Positions 27,196 through 38,132 of a DNA stretch of 64,000 nt are shown piece by piece (position 1 is the stretch's first letter; each line of letters starts with the position of its first letter). This stretch comes from Schaalia sp. ZJ405 (lineage in GTDB: Bacteria > Actinomycetota > Actinomycetes > Actinomycetales > Actinomycetaceae). Position numbers and translations under genes: made by a program. A model generated the notes under the pieces. The model saw nothing but the letters and a program-made list of their open reading frames with translations, did no database searches and was not told where the DNA came from. Where the stretch lies: contig NZ_CP064952.1 in NCBI RefSeq assembly GCF_011038885.2, positions 1,178,001 to 1,242,000 of the forward strand. The letters run 5' to 3'.

Positions 27196-29667
27196 TCATT
27201 CGTCAAGTTGCAGCTTCTTGAGGATCCGCTTCCGACGGACGACGAAGAATACTCCACCGGCAGCAGCTGCCAGCATGAACCCGGCAACGATCACCACAAA
27301 GAGCGGGAGTCCTGCGCTTACCGTGATGGGGATTCGCGTACCAACGAAGCGATAGTCTTCGTTCCACCCAACAACAACGAGTTCATGCTGACCGTTGGTC
27401 ACTCTGGGGAGCGTCAGCTTCCCAGACACCATCCCCTTGTCGTCCACAGGAAGGCTTCCAACAGTTTGAGGTGTGGAACGCACTTGAATGAGAACGCGTG
27501 TTTTTGGAGCCATTCCTTCCAGGTGAACATCAACAGCATCTCCTTGCGCGACAGCACGTTTCTCAGTGGACTGAGTAAGTTCCGCTGCATCAACCGATGC
27601 CTGTAAATCCTTTCGATCGACATCGATACGCACAACACCGGGTGCGACATTCGACGTCAGAGCCTGGATGATACGGTCACCCGCCGTGATCCGCACGCGC
27701 GGCGCTTGCTGGCGGAGCTGAAGGTCTTCGCTCTTGGACCAGGCAATTAATGTTTGCGCCCACCGATGATGCCCTTCCCTATTGGGGTGGAAGAGTTCCG
27801 GGAAGGTTGCGTCATAGTCTTTATCCCATTGAGATTTTTCCAATGACAGTCTTGTCTTGAAGTCATCAGCACTGCGTCTGACGGCATCGCTGAGCGTCAG
27901 ACGGACGAAGTAGGAGTCCTCGACACAGATTGAATGTCCTGCGGCCATCGTGATCACTGGCTCAGAGAAATAGACAGGGTACCCCTGTGCCTGCGCCTCC
28001 TTGACCTCAGTTCGGATGCGTTCATTGAGCGTGGCAAGCAAACGCTTTGACATGGCAATTTCTGAGGAGGTGAACCCGTTTAGACCGAAGTGATTACACT
28101 TGCCTCGACTCGGACTCCAGAACGGATCAGGGTACGGTGAAACGATCAGTGGAGCAAGTTTTCCTCCGCGTTTCGCAATGAGTTCCTTGCTGTTAATGAC
28201 CTCAGAAAGCTCCATATAGCTGCCGCTCATATGCGCGAGGTGTGAGACAAAATCTCGGTATTTGCGTTCGTTACTTTGACAGTCGTGAAGGAAGCATTCT
28301 TTGACGATATCGCTAAACCCAATGTCATTTCCACCCATCGTCAGCACAACAACATCGGGGTTCTCGATCTTTCTTAGCAGGTCGATTTGCGAGACTTGTT
28401 TCTCGGAGGCCCCTCCAAGGACATCTCGTGTGGTCGCCCCGGAACAGGCGATGATTTTCGTATTTTTTCCCCCAATGAGTTGACCGTAGACGTTCGGGGA
28501 TCGGTGACATGAGGGGGGATGCGTGTTCGCATAGTCGCCCGCCCCTTCACCCGAGGAATATGAGTCACCCAAAACGACGACAGTTCCCCCATGAGAAGCC
28601 AATAGCTCTCCACCATCGTGACGTGTGAGGTCGTGATCGGTGATCTCCATATTTCCGGTCTTGACAACAGCTCCCTTACCGTGAACGCCGGCATACACCT
28701 TCCATTGGTAGCGGGGGTTCGTGTCGCCACTGATGAGGAAACGCCATGTCCGTCGTATCGTCCCATGTGCCTCAATTGTCGACAGTGGATACCTCACCGG
28801 CGAGTAGTGCTTGACGCCGCTGGGTGAGACAGGAGCAGTCGTCGCGTTCGAATCATTCGTGGACCCGACAACGGGGAGGACGTCAATTGCCAGTGCCGCA
28901 CCTGTTACCGGCTCATCTTTGGGATTCGTGATCGTTGCGGTCACCGAAGTCATATCGCCACGGCGAACCGATTCCAGCGCAGTGACATCTAACTGGAGAT
29001 CCTGGTCCTTGTATTCCTCGATCTCCTTGAGAAGATCCTCAGAGTTTTCCGTCGACGTAAACGATCCGCCCGTGACCTTGGCCAAACACTCAAGATCTTG
29101 CGTTGACTCGCTACCCATATTGAATGCAACCGCGGCGACCTCAATCTCGAAGCCTTCATTGATAATTCCCCGAGCCGCCTCGCATGCCGGGATTCCGCAG
29201 TTCGCCAAACCATCGGTCACCAGAACGATATGTGCGGCGTGATACCCCTGAGCTTTGAGCTCCGCGACAACTTTCTGCAAGGCTGGCCCAGTGGGAGTAT
29301 CGCCGTTTGCGGTGAGCAGTCGAATCTGTGCATCAACGTTAGTGGGATCGGGTTTTTTCAAGGGCTCCATATCCGGCACCCAACTTCCCGCCGCACAGCC
29401 CTCGACCGACGCTCCACCGGGGTACGTCCACAACCCTAAGTCCACGTTGTCTCCGCGCTCGCGGACAAGGTCCGACATCAGTGTCTGTGCAGCGAGCAAC
29501 TTATTCTGCCCATTGTTGTCGTTATCAGCCATTGAGCTCGACGTGTCGAAGACGATGACCAGGGGTTTCTCAGACTGCGCATGTGCAGAGGGAACCGAGA
29601 CTAGGGCAACAAGGCTTAACACCACAGCGAGGATCGTACATAGCATCCGATGCAACCGCGACATCAT
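27196..29667 (-). CDS. Surface protein fusing a von Willebrand A domain to an SGNH (GDSL) hydrolase
   Basis: An 823-residue exported protein. The signal peptide (about 1-30) ends SAHA. A vWA domain has the metal-ion site DTSSSM at 41-46 and LVTDGLANCG. A beta-rich linker is followed by an SGNH hydrolase with the nucleophile Ser369 in GDSYSSGEG, the oxyanion GGND and a C-terminal FHPNREGHHRWAQ. One more beta domain precedes a single C-terminal helix and an RRKR tail, which anchor it with the enzyme outside. It probably removes acyl or acetyl groups from a surface polymer while the vWA part binds a partner; both are inferences. It overlaps the upstream zinc-ribbon/PASTA gene by 4 bp. Confidence 0.85.
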   Translation of the reverse strand: MMSRLHRMLCTILAVVLSLVALVSVPSAHAQSEKPLVIVFDTSSSMADNDNNGQNKLLAAQTLMSDLVRERGDNVDLGLWTYPGGASVEGCAAGSWVPDMEPLKKPDPTNVDAQIRLLTANGDTPTGPALQKVVAELKAQGYHAAHIVLVTDGLANCGIPACEAARGIINEGFEIEVAAVAFNMGSESTQDLECLAKVTGGSFTSTENSEDLLKEIEEYKDQDLQLDVTALESVRRGDMTSVTATITNPKDEPVTGAALAIDVLPVVGSTNDSNATTAPVSPSGVKHYSPVRYPLSTIEAHGTIRRTWRFLISGDTNPRYQWKVYAGVHGKGAVVKTGNMEITDHDLTRHDGGELLASHGGTVVVLGDSYSSGEGAGDYANTHPPSCHRSPNVYGQLIGGKNTKIIACSGATTRDVLGGASEKQVSQIDLLRKIENPDVVVLTMGGNDIGFSDIVKECFLHDCQSNERKYRDFVSHLAHMSGSYMELSEVINSKELIAKRGGKLAPLIVSPYPDPFWSPSRGKCNHFGLNGFTSSEIAMSKRLLATLNERIRTEVKEAQAQGYPVYFSEPVITMAAGHSICVEDSYFVRLTLSDAVRRSADDFKTRLSLEKSQWDKDYDATFPELFHPNREGHHRWAQTLIAWSKSEDLQLRQQAPRVRITAGDRIIQALTSNVAPGVVRIDVDRKDLQASVDAAELTQSTEKRAVAQGDAVDVHLEGMAPKTRVLIQVRSTPQTVGSLPVDDKGMVSGKLTLPRVTNGQHELVVVGWNEDYRFVGTRIPITVSAGLPLFVVIVAGFMLAAAAGGVFFVVRRKRILKKLQLDE

Positions 29668-31094
29668 TGTTCTCCCTGAAGCGTCGCGATCTCATCCGTT
29701 GATCCCTTGACCCGCACATCCGCAAGCACAGCGCTTCCGTCCTCGCCAATGACGTGCACCTCAAGACGTAACACACCGGTCACATCCACTCCCAGGGGAA
29801 CCGGTGTGGCATATGCTGCCGTCACCGAAGCGAGCTGCTTGCCATCACCAACGACGGTGACCGTTACGCGCGAGTCAGTATCGTCCGTGTCGCTGACACC
29901 GACGATTCCTTCGAGATACATCGCTTTTCTGTTGAGCAACCAGCCATAGGTGTATCCCTCCTCCGACCGGCCTGGGGAACAGCGGAGAGAGTTCGCATAT
30001 TCGGTGCCATTGACGCTCTCCGCTCCTCGCGAACACGAACTATCAACTGTGTTGAGCTGCGAAAGGAAGATCGAACTTCCCGCCTGAGCGAGGGTCAGCT
30101 CGACGCTTGCCGGTAGAGGATCCCCTTCTTTGACGCTTGCCTGAATCACCGTTCCGGTTGGACTTCCCATCGCATACTTCTCGACGACTGTGGGCTCCAC
30201 ACCGAACGCCCGAAGCGTCTCAAGGGCTTCCTTCTTGGCCGAACCGATGACACGCGGCATCTTCGCCTGCTCCGAAACCGTCAGAGTGATCTTGCTTCGA
30301 CGAGCCTCACCCATAACAGGATCCTGCGCAATCACTAACCCGGGTTGTCCTCCCCACTGCTTTGATTCGACGGTGACATCCGCCAAGGAAATATCCATAT
30401 CTGCAAGGATTTGTTTCGCGTCATTGAGCGGCAGTCCCCGCACATCGGGCATCTGATTGTCGAGGACGGCCCCGCCCGACTGTGCTGATTCGTCGGGGCG
30501 TGAAGCAGCCGCTGAATCAACGGGCCCCTGCGCGTGTGTCTGAATGAGGCTCTGAACAAACCATCCGCCAATGAAAGCCGCTGCCAATGCAGCAAAGGAG
30601 AAAAGAGCTATTGCAACGACGCCTGTCTTTCGCAGCGAGCGCCGCAGTGTTGCTTTCGGATCGTCATCGGGTGCCGCCGCAGGCTTCTGAAGAGCTTTTC
30701 TGTGGCGACGCAAGAGCGTTGGTGTCTGTTTGGGACCGTCATTCGGGGTCCCTTGCGAAGGATCCGGCGCTGGGGTCTGCCCATCGGGTGGGGTCAGTGC
30801 GTGGTTCCCCGGCTCCGCCGCGAGCACGTCCGAGGTCTGCGCATCGGGTGGAGGTGGCGCTGGTGTCGAATTGGGTGGAAAGCCGGTGAGTGGGGTGCCG
30901 ACATCATGCGGAATCGGATCAGTTGGGCCCGGAGCTACCTTTTCTCCCGGATGCGGAGCTCCGAACTGTCCTGGGCCATAGTGTTGGGGTGGCTGAACGG
31001 GACTGGCGGGGATCTGACCGAAGGACAGTCCACACACCGGGCATCGGTCAACATTCGGTCGGTGCAGGGAACCACACTGGGGACAGGTCGGCAT
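29664..31094 (-). CDS. Zinc-ribbon, PASTA and NPCBM-domain membrane protein
   Basis: A 476-residue protein with an unusual domain series. A cytoplasmic zinc ribbon (CPQC...CPVC, Cys 4, 7, 18, 21) is followed by a long Pro-rich linker and a basic patch. One membrane helix (TGVVAIALFSFAALAAAFIGGWFVQ region) then leads to two PASTA domains (beginning MPDVRGLPL and KMPRVIGSA) and a C-terminal NPCBM-like domain. PASTA modules commonly bind muropeptides, and NPCBM modules are putative carbohydrate binders. There is no kinase domain. GGAGA lies 6 nt before the ATG. Coupled translation with the vWA-SGNH hydrolase suggests that the two act together on the cell wall. Confidence 0.82.
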   Translation of the reverse strand: MPTCPQCGSLHRPNVDRCPVCGLSFGQIPASPVQPPQHYGPGQFGAPHPGEKVAPGPTDPIPHDVGTPLTGFPPNSTPAPPPPDAQTSDVLAAEPGNHALTPPDGQTPAPDPSQGTPNDGPKQTPTLLRRHRKALQKPAAAPDDDPKATLRRSLRKTGVVAIALFSFAALAAAFIGGWFVQSLIQTHAQGPVDSAAASRPDESAQSGGAVLDNQMPDVRGLPLNDAKQILADMDISLADVTVESKQWGGQPGLVIAQDPVMGEARRSKITLTVSEQAKMPRVIGSAKKEALETLRAFGVEPTVVEKYAMGSPTGTVIQASVKEGDPLPASVELTLAQAGSSIFLSQLNTVDSSCSRGAESVNGTEYANSLRCSPGRSEEGYTYGWLLNRKAMYLEGIVGVSDTDDTDSRVTVTVVGDGKQLASVTAAYATPVPLGVDVTGVLRLEVHVIGEDGSAVLADVRVKGSTDEIATLQGEQ

Positions 31095-31133
31095 TGACTT
31101 CTCCAAGATTAGTCGGCAACTATGGTTTCTCTC

Positions 31134-31139
31134 ACTATA
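31134..31139 (-). promoter_or_regulatory. Candidate -10 of the zinc-ribbon/vWA operon
   Basis: TATAGT on the minus strand lies about 39 nt upstream of the first gene, leaving room for the observed Shine-Dalgarno site. No clear -35 is present. Confidence 0.4.
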
Positions 31140-31221
31140 CGTGATGGAGCCGTCAGCGTTGGCCTAACCAGAGAGATCACCCACACCGCGTTCACATGAT
31201 GGTCAGCTCTTCCGCGGCTCC

Positions 31222-31229
31222 GTCCTCGT
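31222..31229 (-). repeat. Intergenic copy of the ACGAGGAC-family motif
   Basis: GTCCTCGT on the plus strand, in the 277-bp gap between secG and the zinc-ribbon gene; it is flanked by a short C-run. Confidence 0.7.
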
Positions 31230-31292
31230 CCCCCCCTAAAAACTCCAACGGCAACCAGGGCCGAGGGACGCGACACGCAAGCGGAAAAGGAA

Positions 31293-31326
31293 ACGCGGTT
31301 GTCCTCGTCGTTGAGAACAACCGCGT
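31293..31326 (-). terminator. Intrinsic terminator of secG, with the repeated motif in its loop
   Basis: On the minus strand, ACGCGGTTGT and ACAACCGCGT form a perfect 10-bp stem followed by TTCCTTTTCC. The 14-nt loop contains ACGAGGAC, a copy of the window-wide octamer (31301-31308). Confidence 0.75.
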
Positions 31327-31371
31327 CACGTCTGGCACGCAGCGTAGAACGCTCGCGGCAGAGAGTGAAAG

Positions 31372-31620
31372 TCAGAAACCTACCCAGCGCTGAAGCACGC
31401 CGTAGGCAACGATGGTGACCACCCAGATGACGAGAACACCGAGGGTAATGCGATTAAGGTTGCGCTCGGCAACACCGGAGGAGCCGGCGTTCGATGTAAT
31501 CCCGCCACCGAACATATCGGACAGGCCACCACCGCGCCCCTTGTGCATGAGCACGGTGAGGGTCAGCAGGAGGCTCGCAATGATGATGAGCACGATGAGA
31601 GTAATGTGAAGAATTGCCAC
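31372..31620 (-). CDS. secG: Preprotein translocase subunit SecG
   Basis: An 82-residue membrane subunit of the SecYEG channel. Two hydrophobic helices flank the conserved loop HKGRGGGLSDMFGGG. GTG start; the ribosome-binding site is weak. It is the last gene of the glycolytic cluster, as in many actinobacteria, but a hairpin and a possible -10 upstream suggest it can also be transcribed on its own. Confidence 0.95.
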   Translation of the reverse strand: MAILHITLIVLIIIASLLLTLTVLMHKGRGGGLSDMFGGGITSNAGSSGVAERNLNRITLGVLVIWVVTIVAYGVLQRWVGF

Positions 31621-31657
31621 GTGAATTCCGATTTCTCAACTGATAGGGACCGTCGAC

Positions 31658-31663
31658 AGTCTA
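31658..31663 (-). promoter_or_regulatory. Candidate -10 of secG
   Basis: TAGACT on the minus strand (within CCTATTAGACTG) lies about 37 nt upstream of the secG start and just after the tpiA terminator-like hairpin. Confidence 0.35.
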
Positions 31664-31678
31664 ATAGGCAAAACGCTC

Positions 31679-31726
31679 GGGGGCCAACCTGCACGGGCGA
31701 AATGTCCGCCACGTGAGGAGGCCCCC
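31679..31726 (-). terminator. Hairpin after tpiA
   Basis: On the minus strand GGGGGCC pairs with GGCCCCC around a structured loop that contains a smaller GGCG/CGCC stem. GAGCGTTTTG follows. It may be a partial terminator between tpiA and secG. Confidence 0.5.
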
Positions 31727-31743
31727 GGCGTCGAACTCAGCGA

Positions 31744-32520
31744 TCAGGCGTAGAAACGCGCCATCTCAGCAAAAGAATCAGCCTTGAGTGAGGCACCACC
31801 AATGAGGGCACCATCAATGTCGGCCTGAGCCATGAGTTCCTTGATGTTTCCGGGCTTGGCGGAACCACCGTAGAGAACACGCGTGGCCTCGGCAGTAGCT
31901 TCACCGAAGTCCTCACGCAGAGCCCCGCGGATTGCACCGCACACTTCCTGGGCATCATCAGAGGTCGCGGTCTCGCCGGTGCCGATTGCCCAGATGGGTT
32001 CGTACGCAATGACGATCTTCGCGACGTCCTCAGCGGACCATCCCTTAAGAGCAGCCCGAATCTGACCGAGGACGAACTCGACATGCGTGCCGGCCTTGCG
32101 GACCTCAAGGGCCTCGCCACAGCACAGGATCGGGGTCATTCCCGCGTCAAGAACCTTGCGAGCCTTCTGGCCAACGAGCTCATCGGACTCATTGTGGTAT
32201 TCGCGACGCTCCGAGTGTCCCATGACCACGTAGGTGCATCCCAGCTTCGTCAGCATCTCGGTGGAGATCTCACCGGTGTACGCACCGTTATCGTGGATCG
32301 ACACGTCCTGTGCACCGTACTTGATGCCAAGCTCATCGGCATCAACGATCGTCTGGACGGTCCGAATGTCGGTGAACGGAGGGATCACGAGGACCTCGCA
32401 CTTGTCGAAGTCGTGGTTGTGATCCTTGAGTTCCATCGCAAGGCCCTGGACGAGATGGTTCGCCTCAAGGTGATCCATATTCATCTTCCAGTTGCCTGCC
32501 ATCAGCGCAGTGCGTGCCAT
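31744..32520 (-). CDS. tpiA: Triosephosphate isomerase
   Basis: Interconverts dihydroxyacetone phosphate and glyceraldehyde 3-phosphate. The catalytic Lys is in AGNWKMN, the His in VMGHSERRE, and the Glu in IAYEPIWAIGTG; the phosphate loop LYGGSAKPGN is also present. Length 258 is normal. The start is 3 nt after the pgk stop, so pgk and tpiA are co-transcribed. Confidence 0.97.
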   Translation of the reverse strand: MARTALMAGNWKMNMDHLEANHLVQGLAMELKDHNHDFDKCEVLVIPPFTDIRTVQTIVDADELGIKYGAQDVSIHDNGAYTGEISTEMLTKLGCTYVVMGHSERREYHNESDELVGQKARKVLDAGMTPILCCGEALEVRKAGTHVEFVLGQIRAALKGWSAEDVAKIVIAYEPIWAIGTGETATSDDAQEVCGAIRGALREDFGEATAEATRVLYGGSAKPGNIKELMAQADIDGALIGGASLKADSFAEMARFYA

Positions 32521-32523
32521 TTT

Positions 32524-33714
32524 TCAGTCCTCCAGAACTGCAATACCGGGCAGAACCTTGCCCTCGAGGAGCTCGAGGGAAGCGCCGCCACCAGTGGAAA
32601 TGTGAGAGAAGGTGGATTCATCGAATCCGAGAGTACGGACGGCTGCGGCCGAATCACCGCCGCCAATCACCGAGAACATGCTGCCATCGGACAGAGCCTT
32701 AGCAACAGCCGCTGTACCAGCTGCGAATGCCTCGAACTCAAAGACACCCATCGGACCGTTCCACGCAACGGTCTTGGCCGTGGCCAGCTTGTCGGCGAAC
32801 AGTTTCTGCGACTCAGGGCCAATGTCGAGACCCATCTGATCGGCGGGAATCGCGTCAACAGACACAACCGTCGAGGGAGCATTCGCGGCGAACTCGGGGG
32901 CAACAACAACATCGGTGGGCAGAACGAGGTCCACGCCTCGTTCTTTCGCCTCGTCAATGTAGGCCTTCACAGTGTCGATCTGATCCTCTTCGAGGAGCGA
33001 CTTGCCCACAGAATGCCCTTGAGCAGCGAGGAAAGTGAAAACCATTCCGCCGCCGATGAAGAGCATGTCAGCTTTCTTCAGGAGGTTCGCGATGACGCCG
33101 AGCTTGTCAGAGACCTTCGAGCCACCAAGAACAACCGCGTAGGGACGCTCCGGCTCCTCAGTTGCCTTACGCAGCGACTCGATCTCGTTGACTACAAGGA
33201 GACCAGCCGCGGAAGGAACAAGCTTCGCAATGTCATAAACAGATGCCTGCTTGCGGTGCACAACACCGAAACCATCCGAAACGAAAGCGTCACCAAGCTC
33301 CGCGTACGCGCGAGCAAGCTCTTCACGCTCCTCATCAACCTTCGAGGTTTCGCGCGCATCGAAACGAACGTTTTCGAGGAGGGCAATCTGGCCTTCTTCA
33401 AGGGCAGCAACCGTTTCCTTTGCGGAATCTCCAACGGTGTCACCTGCAAGTGTCACGGGAGCATCAATGAGCTCGCCGAGACGCTGCGCAACGGGAGCCA
33501 AAGAGAACGCCGGATCAACCGTGCCCTTTGGGCGGCCAAGGTGAGCCATGACGACAACTTTCGCGCCGGCCTGAACAAGTTTTTCAAGCGTCGGCAGGGC
33601 CGCACGGATTCGCCCGTCATCGGTGATGACGCCATCTTTAAGCGGAACGTTAAAGTCTGAACGGACGAGGACGCGCTTGCCGCGCAGGTCGCCGAGAGTA
33701 TCAATTGACCTCAT
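32524..33714 (-). CDS. pgk: Phosphoglycerate kinase
   Basis: ATP-forming glycolytic step. It shows [31 protein letters not shown] and the C-terminal nucleotide loop [11 protein letters not shown]. The start (MRSIDTL) follows AAAGG at 8 nt; an upstream extension of the frame has no family similarity. It lies between gap and tpiA, separated from gap by a terminator hairpin. Confidence 0.97.
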   Translation of the reverse strand: MRSIDTLGDLRGKRVLVRSDFNVPLKDGVITDDGRIRAALPTLEKLVQAGAKVVVMAHLGRPKGTVDPAFSLAPVAQRLGELIDAPVTLAGDTVGDSAKETVAALEEGQIALLENVRFDARETSKVDEEREELARAYAELGDAFVSDGFGVVHRKQASVYDIAKLVPSAAGLLVVNEIESLRKATEEPERPYAVVLGGSKVSDKLGVIANLLKKADMLFIGGGMVFTFLAAQGHSVGKSLLEEDQIDTVKAYIDEAKERGVDLVLPTDVVVAPEFAANAPSTVVSVDAIPADQMGLDIGPESQKLFADKLATAKTVAWNGPMGVFEFEAFAAGTAAVAKALSDGSMFSVIGGGDSAAAVRTLGFDESTFSHISTGGGASLELLEGKVLPGIAVLED

Positions 33715-33787
33715 TGAATGAACCTTTCTCACGAAGTCTGAACGCGGAATAATCCGCCGAAACGAAGATGAATGTCTGAGCAACAAA

Positions 33788-33815
33788 CGCCCGCACACAC
33801 TGGGGTGTGCGGGCG
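33788..33815 (-). terminator. Intrinsic terminator between gap and pgk
   Basis: On the minus strand CGCCCGCACAC, a 6-nt loop and GTGTGCGGGCG form a perfect 11-bp stem followed by TTTGTTGCT. It probably attenuates read-through from gap, giving more gap than pgk mRNA. Confidence 0.8.
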
Positions 33816-33851
33816 TCCGTTGTTAGCCAATCACGCGATAGCGCGATGATC

Positions 33852-35057
<1,206 letters not shown>

Positions 35058-36041
35058 TCACTCGTCGTCAAGCATGTCGAGGGTCAGCGCTGTCTCCGTG
35101 TCCGGAATCCCGCGTTCGTGCGCAACCTTGTCTGCCATCGCGAGAAGACGCCGAATTCGCCCGGCCACCGCATCTTTCGTCAACGGCGGATCCGTGTGTT
35201 TCCCAAGCTCTTCAAGAGAGGCTTGCTTATATTCAAGCCGAAGCCGCCCAGCTTCAAGCAGATGGTCGGGGATGTCATCGCCAAGAATCTCAAAGGCTCG
35301 TTCAACACGTGCCCCGGCGGCAACCGCCGCGCGAGCAGATCGACGCAGGTTCGCATCATCGAAATTTGCTAGACGATTGGCACTACCCCGCGCCTCGCGC
35401 CTCTGTCGGCGTTCCTGCCACGAATCGAAGGTATTGGGTGCCCCCAAGGCTTTAATGAGCAAGGCAATCGCTTCGGCGTCGCGCACGGCAACACGATCCG
35501 TTCCCCGAACTTCTTTCGATCGTGCAAGCGCTCCAAGTTTTCGTGCACATCCGACCATCGCCAGGGCAACCTCGGGACCCGGACAGGTAATTTCCAGCGA
35601 CGAGGAGCGTCCCGGCTCCATCAACGACCCGCGGGCAAGAAATGCACCTCTCCAGATGGCAGCGGCTTCGGCCTTCCCCGATGCCACGAGGGAAGCTGGG
35701 AGCCCACGAACAGGTCGGCGCAGAGAGTCAACAAGTCCCGTCATGCGTGCAAGTTCATCAGCACGATGAATCACGCGGACAACGTAGCGTTTCCCACGGG
35801 CCAGGGACCCGCCAGAAACAACAACGACGGATGATTCCGTGTCATAGAGGGCATGAAGGAAAGCACGCAGTCTGCGGGCCGCGACCGGGGAGTCCAGCTC
35901 CGCCTCGATGAGGATCCTGCCGGACACAAGATGCAAGCCGCCGGCGAAACGCAACGTTGTTGCCACCTCAGCGGCAACCTCCGATTGCGTCGTCACGGCT
36001 GTACGCGCAAGCTCGTCCTTCATATCTGATGTCAGTGACAC
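35058..36041 (-). CDS. whiA: DNA-binding regulator WhiA
   Basis: Homologue of the Streptomyces sporulation regulator and Bacillus WhiA. An N-terminal LAGLIDADG-like domain is followed by a C-terminal helix-turn-helix ([32 protein letters not shown]). Length 327 is typical. GTG start with AAGGA at 7 nt. In non-sporulating actinobacteria it influences division and metabolism; it sits with yvcK, rapZ and gap as usual. Confidence 0.95.
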   Translation of the reverse strand: MSLTSDMKDELARTAVTTQSEVAAEVATTLRFAGGLHLVSGRILIEAELDSPVAARRLRAFLHALYDTESSVVVVSGGSLARGKRYVVRVIHRADELARMTGLVDSLRRPVRGLPASLVASGKAEAAAIWRGAFLARGSLMEPGRSSSLEITCPGPEVALAMVGCARKLGALARSKEVRGTDRVAVRDAEAIALLIKALGAPNTFDSWQERRQRREARGSANRLANFDDANLRRSARAAVAAGARVERAFEILGDDIPDHLLEAGRLRLEYKQASLEELGKHTDPPLTKDAVAGRIRRLLAMADKVAHERGIPDTETALTLDMLDDE

Positions 36042-36177
36042 GTGTGTTCCTTCTATTTCGCATCCGCGCGGATACGCATTCCGTTGTCTTCAATTATTTC
36101 GCAGTCGGTAACGGGTGCTCCACCCGCCCGAGGGTGATCAACACTTCACCAGTGCAGTGACCGATACGTCCGAACAC

Positions 36178-37182
36178 CTACGGAAGCCAGCTCTCTGTTC
36201 TGCCGACCTCGCCGAGAAACCCGTCGAAGGCATCTCGCAATGCGGCCGCTAAACGCAGCGGATCATGGTGAGCTGCCCCGTCTCCCGTGCGGACTTGGCG
36301 CAGCACCACGCGAGCTCCGAGTTCCTCACTGGCCTGAATGAGGTCATCAATATCGTCGGTTGCCGTTGGATCTGCAATAACAACGTCCAGCTTGAGATCC
36401 GGTGCGTATTGACGCAGAACCCTCACATGGTCACCGGTCGTCATCTTGTCGGTTTCACCGCGTTGACGCGAGAGATTGAGAATGAGTGCTCGGTGGGCAT
36501 CCGTCGTGACGAGCGCCCGATGAATATCGGGGACCAACATATGAGGAATCACCGACGTGTACCAGGATCCCGGTCCCAGAACCACCCAGTCTGCTTGGGC
36601 GATCGCCTCGGTGACCACGCCGGCTACCTCCGGCTCTGCCGGTTCGATACGCACCTGCCGAACCATTCCCGGAGCAACAGCAACTTTCGATTGCCCAGAG
36701 ACCGTATATAAACGACCGTTGTCATCTAGGTCGGCCTCGATATTGATCGGATCGTTGGCCATCGGTAGGACTCGGCCATTTGCTCCCAAAAGACGGGCAA
36801 CCCATTCAAGCCCTTCGACCGGATCGTCAAGAAGTTGCCAGAGCCCGGCGATGAGCAGATTACCGAGGGCGTGCCCGTCAAGAGGCCCCGCAGTTTTCAA
36901 GCGCAGCTGCATGACATCACGCCACGTCAGCCCCCATTCGGTGTCTTCACACAGGCTGGCAAGGGCCATGCGTAGATCACCCGGAGGCAGAATGTCCATC
37001 TCCGTGCGCAGCCGTCCCGAGGAGCCTCCGTCATCTGCGACGGTCACGATCGCGGTCAGCGACCGGGTGATGTGTCTCAGCGCTCGAAGGGTGGCTGACA
37101 GGCCATGCCCCCCGCCAAGCGCGACGACCGTTTGTCCCGATTCTCCCCGCTGTGTCCAGCCCGCGGCGTCGAGGTAGGTCAC
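36178..37182 (-). CDS. yvcK: YvcK/CuvA-family gluconeogenesis factor
   Basis: Nucleotide-sugar-binding protein of the CofD-like fold, linked to carbon metabolism and cell-wall homeostasis. Signatures are ALGGGHGLSATLRALR, VTVADDGGSSGRLR, PPGDLRMAL and LGPGSWYTSVIPHMLV. The GTG start overlaps the rapZ stop by one base, so translation is coupled. The set rapZ-yvcK-whiA is one of the most conserved in Gram-positive bacteria. Confidence 0.95.
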   Translation of the reverse strand: MTYLDAAGWTQRGESGQTVVALGGGHGLSATLRALRHITRSLTAIVTVADDGGSSGRLRTEMDILPPGDLRMALASLCEDTEWGLTWRDVMQLRLKTAGPLDGHALGNLLIAGLWQLLDDPVEGLEWVARLLGANGRVLPMANDPINIEADLDDNGRLYTVSGQSKVAVAPGMVRQVRIEPAEPEVAGVVTEAIAQADWVVLGPGSWYTSVIPHMLVPDIHRALVTTDAHRALILNLSRQRGETDKMTTGDHVRVLRQYAPDLKLDVVIADPTATDDIDDLIQASEELGARVVLRQVRTGDGAAHHDPLRLAAALRDAFDGFLGEVGRTESWLP

Positions 37183-38132
37183 TATTCCCTCCCAAGGTCT
37201 CGATGGACGGTTCGCGTGGAGTACCCGTGGTCCCTGAGGCGCTCAGCAAGAAACTCCGCACACGCGACCGATCGATGCTGCCCACCGGTACATCCGACGG
37301 CAATCGTCGCGAAGGGCTTGAGTTCTTCCACATAGCCCTTGAGCATGGGCGCAAGTAGGTCAGCGTAGTCACTCACAAACTGCCGTGCACCGGGCTGGTT
37401 GAGGACGTATTCGGACACGGCCTCGTCACGCCCCGTCAAGTGGCGCAACTCATCAACCCAGTAGGGATTCTTCAAGAAACGCACGTCAAGGACATGATCG
37501 GCATCGAGGGGAAGACCGCGCTTAAATCCAAAGGACTCCACCGTCAGATGAAGTGGACGTTCCCCCTCTCCGGCAACAACGTCTCGGATATGCCGCGCAA
37601 GATCATGAACACTCATGTGCGACGTGTCAATGATCTCGTCTGCAAGTCGGCGAAGCGGGGCAAGCAGCTGTTCTTCAGTGCTGATTCCGTCGAGAAGCGT
37701 CCCGTGACCTTGAAGTGGGTGCGGGCGACGGTTCGACTCATATCGACGCACCAGAGTCTCTTGGTCTGTGTCAAGGAAGATGACACGATAGGCAACGCCC
37801 ATCGACGTCATGACATCGAGCGTGTGGTAGAGGTCTTGGAAGAAGGTTCGCGACCTGACGTCCACAACCGCGGCGAGACGGTGAACTCCCCCACCGTCGG
37901 GCGACATCATGCCCACAAGCGCGGGAAGCATCGTCGGCGGTAAGTTATCGACGACGTACCAGTCGAGGTCCTCGAGCGCCCTGGCAGCCTGGGTACGACC
38001 CGCCCCCGATCGTCCGGTAATAATGAGGACCTCGTTAGCTTTCGGGTCATCGTGAACCGGAGCGTTCTCGTCAAGCATGGCGATTCCCTCGGGTACCGTT
38101 GGTGGATTCTCTGGGTCGTACCGTTCACTCAT
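37182..38132 (-). CDS. rapZ: RNase adapter / nucleotide-binding protein RapZ
   Basis: P-loop protein of the RapZ (YvcJ) family. Walker A is GRSGAGRTQ starting at residue 40, followed by LEDLDWYVVDNLPP, and the C-terminal domain contains IAVGCTGGQHRSVACAEFLAE. In E. coli it controls the glucosamine-6-phosphate synthase RNA; the role in actinobacteria is less clear. Start MSERYD overlaps the purT end by 8 bp. Confidence 0.94.
   Translation of the reverse strand: MSERYDPENPPTVPEGIAMLDENAPVHDDPKANEVLIITGRSGAGRTQAARALEDLDWYVVDNLPPTMLPALVGMMSPDGGGVHRLAAVVDVRSRTFFQDLYHTLDVMTSMGVAYRVIFLDTDQETLVRRYESNRRPHPLQGHGTLLDGISTEEQLLAPLRRLADEIIDTSHMSVHDLARHIRDVVAGEGERPLHLTVESFGFKRGLPLDADHVLDVRFLKNPYWVDELRHLTGRDEAVSEYVLNQPGARQFVSDYADLLAPMLKGYVEELKPFATIAVGCTGGQHRSVACAEFLAERLRDHGYSTRTVHRDLGRE

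Noticed and set aside
32083..33660. 525-codon frame opposite tpiA and pgk
   Set aside because: Antisense to two certain glycolytic genes; no domain recognised and no start signals.
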